In this document: positions 61,525-64,000 of the stretch, piece by piece | Position numbering within the stretch: position 1 is the stretch's first letter | Layout: every line of letters begins with the position of its first letter | NCBI RefSeq assembly: GCF_025673445.1 | Contig: NZ_JAOVQN010000022.1 | Location: 1-64,000, forward strand | Origin: Ruegeria_B marisflavi | GTDB taxonomy: Bacteria; Pseudomonadota; Alphaproteobacteria; Rhodobacterales; Rhodobacteraceae | Direction of reading: 5' to 3' | DNA length: 64,000 nucleotides | The notes under the pieces: generated by a model | What the model was told of the DNA's origin: nothing | What the model saw: only the letters and a program-made list of their open reading frames with translations | Database searches by the model: none | Translations under genes and position numbers: made by a program

Positions 61525-62973
61525 ATGACCAATTCAGACAGTCCGATTATCTTCTGGTTTCGCCGTGATCTGAGGATCACGGACAATCCCGGCTTTCACG
61601 CGGCTTGCGCGACCGGACGCCCGGTGGTACCCGTATTCCTTCATGACGAAGGGGTTGAACGGCTTGGTGCCGCGCCCAAGTTTCGACTTGGGCTGGGCAT
61701 CGCAGCTTTTGCTGCCGAGCTTGAGAGGCTGGGAAGCGCGCTGATCCTTCGTCGAGGACCCGCGTTGCAGGCGCTTCAGTCGCTGGTCGAAGAAATCGGC
61801 GCCGGTGCTGTCTGGTGGTCGCGGGGATATGATCCTGTTTCTGTCACGCGGGATGCAGGTGTGAAGTCGTGGTTCAAAGACCATGATGTCGATGCCCGCT
61901 CGTTTGCGGGGCATTTGTTGTTCGAACCGTGGAATGTAAAGACCGGCGCCGGGGGATACTACAAGGTTTATTCGCCGTTCTGGCGGGCTGTCTGCCAGCA
62001 GGATGTCGGTCCGGCCCTGCCGGCCCCTTTGCGTTTGGCAAAACCGTCCCACTGGCCGAATTCCGATGCACTGAGTTCATGGCACATGGACGCGCAAATG
62101 AACCGCGCGGTCCCGATTGTGACAAGATACCAATCACCTGGCGAAGCAGCGGCTCTCGCAAAACTGGATCTGTTCATCTCTGACCGCATCAACGACTATA
62201 AGAAAAATAGGGATTTTCCGGCCTTGGATGCCACATCGGACTTGTCCGAGCATTTCAGCCTTGGCGAGCTTAGCCCTCGGATCGCGTGGCATCGGGCGCA
62301 GGAGGCGGTTCGCGTGGGTTCTGCGGGAGCGGAGCATTTCCTCAAGGAGCTGGTTTGGCGTGAATTTGCTTATCACCTGATGTTCAACAGCCCCCATATT
62401 CTGGATCGGAACTGGCGGGTGGAATGGGATGATTTTCCTTGGTCGGCAGACGAAACCAATCCGGACTTCGTTCGCTGGTGCCGGGGACAAACCGGGGTCC
62501 CAATGGTCGATGCCGCAATGCGCGAGATGTATGTGACCGGACGAATGCACAACAGGGCCCGTATGATTTCCGCAAGTTACCTGACCAAGCACCTGATGGT
62601 GCATTGGAAACTTGGCATGGACTGGTTCGCGGACTGCCTGACCGACTGGGATCCGGCCGCAAATGCCATGGGCTGGCAATGGGTTGCCGGTTCCGGGCCG
62701 GATGCCGCCCCTTATTTCCGGGTGTTCAACCCTGAAACCCAGGCCGGCAAATTCGATCCCGACCGCGCATATATTGACCGTTGGATCGCCCAGCGACAGG
62801 AACACCCGATGCACACGGCATTGGAATTCTTCGATGCGGTTCCCCGCAGTTGGGGTTTGAACCCAGGCGGGATGTACCTATCGCCCGGTGTTTCGCTCGA
62901 CTCGGGTAGAAAACGGGCGCTTGCTGCCTATTCCACAGCGTTTCCGCCGAGACCTGACGCAAAACTTGCCTGA
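61525..62973 (+). CDS. phr: Deoxyribodipyrimidine photolyase
   Basis: A 482-residue class I CPD photolyase that repairs UV dimers using light. The N-terminal antenna-binding half opens IIFWFRRDLRITDN, and the C-terminal FAD half has LVWREFAYHLMFNSPH, GQTGVPMVDAAMREM and TGRMHNRARMISASYLTKHL with DWDPAANAMGWQWVAGSGPDA, the classic FAD-binding block. cfa follows 50 bases on. Confidence 0.96.
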   Translation: MTNSDSPIIFWFRRDLRITDNPGFHAACATGRPVVPVFLHDEGVERLGAAPKFRLGLGIAAFAAELERLGSALILRRGPALQALQSLVEEIGAGAVWWSRGYDPVSVTRDAGVKSWFKDHDVDARSFAGHLLFEPWNVKTGAGGYYKVYSPFWRAVCQQDVGPALPAPLRLAKPSHWPNSDALSSWHMDAQMNRAVPIVTRYQSPGEAAALAKLDLFISDRINDYKKNRDFPALDATSDLSEHFSLGELSPRIAWHRAQEAVRVGSAGAEHFLKELVWREFAYHLMFNSPHILDRNWRVEWDDFPWSADETNPDFVRWCRGQTGVPMVDAAMREMYVTGRMHNRARMISASYLTKHLMVHWKLGMDWFADCLTDWDPAANAMGWQWVAGSGPDAAPYFRVFNPETQAGKFDPDRAYIDRWIAQRQEHPMHTALEFFDAVPRSWGLNPGGMYLSPGVSLDSGRKRALAAYSTAFPPRPDAKLA

Positions 62974-63023
62974 ATTCAGGTCTCGAATTAGCCTGTTTGG
63001 CAAACCGCAATGGGGAGAAGCGG

Positions 63024-64000
63024 ATGATTTTGACATCGACAGACGGTCAGGAGAACCTGCCGCGGTATTTTCCGCAAGTCATGAAGATGTTGGGCAAGAT
63101 GGAGGCGGGCCGCCTTGATATTGCCTTGCCCGACGGGCGCATCTTCCGTTCCGAGGGACCGAAGCCCGGTCCCGTGGCACAGGTCGATATACACGACCCG
63201 GATGTTTTCGCCCGCCTTATCCGCGAGGGCGAGCTGGGCTTTTGTGACGCCTACCTTGAAGAGGATTGGAGCACGCCGGATCTTCGGGCTTTTATGGACC
63301 TTGTGCATCAGGGTGACGAAACCGTGTATGACGGTTTTCCCGGACAGTTTCTGGCGCGGGCCTATGAGCGGTTGCGGTTCTGGCTCCAACGAAATCACAA
63401 GGAACAAGCCAAGAAGAACATTTCTTATCATTACGATCTGGGCAACGATTTCTATGCGCTCTGGCTGGATGAGACCATGACCTATTCCAGCGCATTGTTT
63501 GAAACCGGGCAAGAGAGTCTGGAAAAAGCGCAGACCGCCAAATACGCCAGTCTGATCGACGAGATGGGAGCCAAGCCGGGCGATCATGTTCTGGAGATCG
63601 GATGCGGCTGGGGCGGATTTGCAGAATATGCGGCAAAGGAAAGGGGCCTGCGGGTAACCGGCCTTACCATCAGCAAGGAGCAGTTGAAGTTCGCTCGGGA
63701 AAGGATTGAGAAAGCGGGGCTTTCCGACCTTGTTGATTTCAAGCTGCAAGACTATCGGGACGAGCGCGGCAGCTATGATGGTATCGCTTCGATCGAGATG
63801 TTCGAGGCAGTTGGCGAAAGATACTGGCCGACCTATTTCAACACTGTGCGCGACAGGTTGAAGCCAGGCGCGCGTGCTACGTTGCAGATCATCACCGTGG
63901 TGGACAAAAGGTGGGAAGTGTACCGCAACGGTGTGGACTTCATACAGAAGTACATTTTCCCGGGCGGTATGCTGCCTGCCCCCAAGATCCTGAGAGAGCA
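63024..64000 (+). CDS. cfa: Cyclopropane-fatty-acyl-phospholipid synthase (3' end missing)
   Basis: A partial protein of at least 325 residues, cut by the right edge. It reads MILTSTDGQENLPRYF and then NISYHYDLGNDFYALWLDETMTYSSALF, the conserved CFA pattern, followed by the SAM-binding VLEIGCGWGGFAEYAA. The enzyme methylenates unsaturated acyl chains of phospholipids with SAM. GGAG precedes the ATG. No frame break is visible up to the edge. The full family length is about 390-410 residues, so perhaps 70 residues are missing. Confidence 0.93.
   Translation, partial: MILTSTDGQENLPRYFPQVMKMLGKMEAGRLDIALPDGRIFRSEGPKPGPVAQVDIHDPDVFARLIREGELGFCDAYLEEDWSTPDLRAFMDLVHQGDETVYDGFPGQFLARAYERLRFWLQRNHKEQAKKNISYHYDLGNDFYALWLDETMTYSSALFETGQESLEKAQTAKYASLIDEMGAKPGDHVLEIGCGWGGFAEYAAKERGLRVTGLTISKEQLKFARERIEKAGLSDLVDFKLQDYRDERGSYDGIASIEMFEAVGERYWPTYFNTVRDRLKPGARATLQIITVVDKRWEVYRNGVDFIQKYIFPGGMLPAPKILRE

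Overview
The window looks like the chromosome of a marine Roseobacter-group alphaproteobacterium (Rhodobacteraceae), most likely Ruegeria or a close relative. The strongest evidence is the adjacent DMSP demethylase (dmdA) and acryloyl-CoA reductase (acuI) genes. Supporting signs are high GC, a two-piece tmRNA gene with the tag ANDNRAPVALAA, a VPLPA-CTERM protein, an alpha-type SspB, a DUF1476 ATPase zeta subunit, and a pair of lysis genes resembling those of the Rhodobacter gene transfer agent. No insertion sequence, CRISPR array, rRNA or conventional tRNA gene was recognised. Nearly all of the window is core or near-core genome with tightly packed short operons.

Layout. 0-5.6 kb: L,D-transpeptidase, AT-rich spacer, VPLPA-CTERM protein, mmsA with a divergent LysR gene, CBS protein, coaD. 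5.6-12.4 kb: central carbon metabolism and division (gap with an upstream operator-like palindrome, DUF808, tkt, coiled-coil protein, zapA), then grxD and bolA. 12.4-18.3 kb: purL, a large MscS channel, a LysR gene. 18.4-23.7 kb: fused indolepyruvate:ferredoxin oxidoreductase, acyltransferase, murI. 23.8-28.1 kb: cytochrome c maturation genes (ccmE, ccmF, ccmH) interrupted by an endolysin/holin pair. 28.1-32.1 kb: enoyl-CoA hydratase, an unusual membrane serine protease, bmt, DUF1476. 32.2-35.1 kb: purC, purS, an alcohol dehydrogenase, purQ. 35.1-38.2 kb: dctB and dctD, the latter without the sigma-54 contact motif. 39.4-43.5 kb: rne, tusA, ccdA. 43.6-50.6 kb: alpha/beta-hydrolase plus cytochrome P450, fda, tag, YciI, tetR with its operator, and fumC-DUF4169-RHH. 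50.7-55.0 kb: exported protein, sspB, chrA/chrB, an NTF2-like protein and the ssrA (tmRNA) gene. 55.0-59.7 kb: GntR regulator divergent from DUF2182, DUF1326, dmdA and acuI. 59.7-64 kb: VOC protein, class V aminotransferase, photolyase and cfa, which runs off the right edge.

How the genes work together. purC, purS, purQ and the distant purL supply formylglycinamidine synthase and SAICAR synthase. tusA, ccdA and the ccm genes serve sulfur relay and cytochrome c assembly. ssrA and sspB, 3 kb apart, belong to trans-translation and delivery of tagged proteins to ClpXP. dmdA and acuI are two key steps of DMSP catabolism, and bmt handles a methylated compound.

The observations most worth follow-up are: the permuted tmRNA gene, which no protein-based annotation would show; the DUF2182/DUF1326 pair between a GntR regulator and dmdA, with operator-like repeats; the DctD protein without GAFTGA; the lysis pair inside the ccm locus; and the perfect palindrome upstream of gap.
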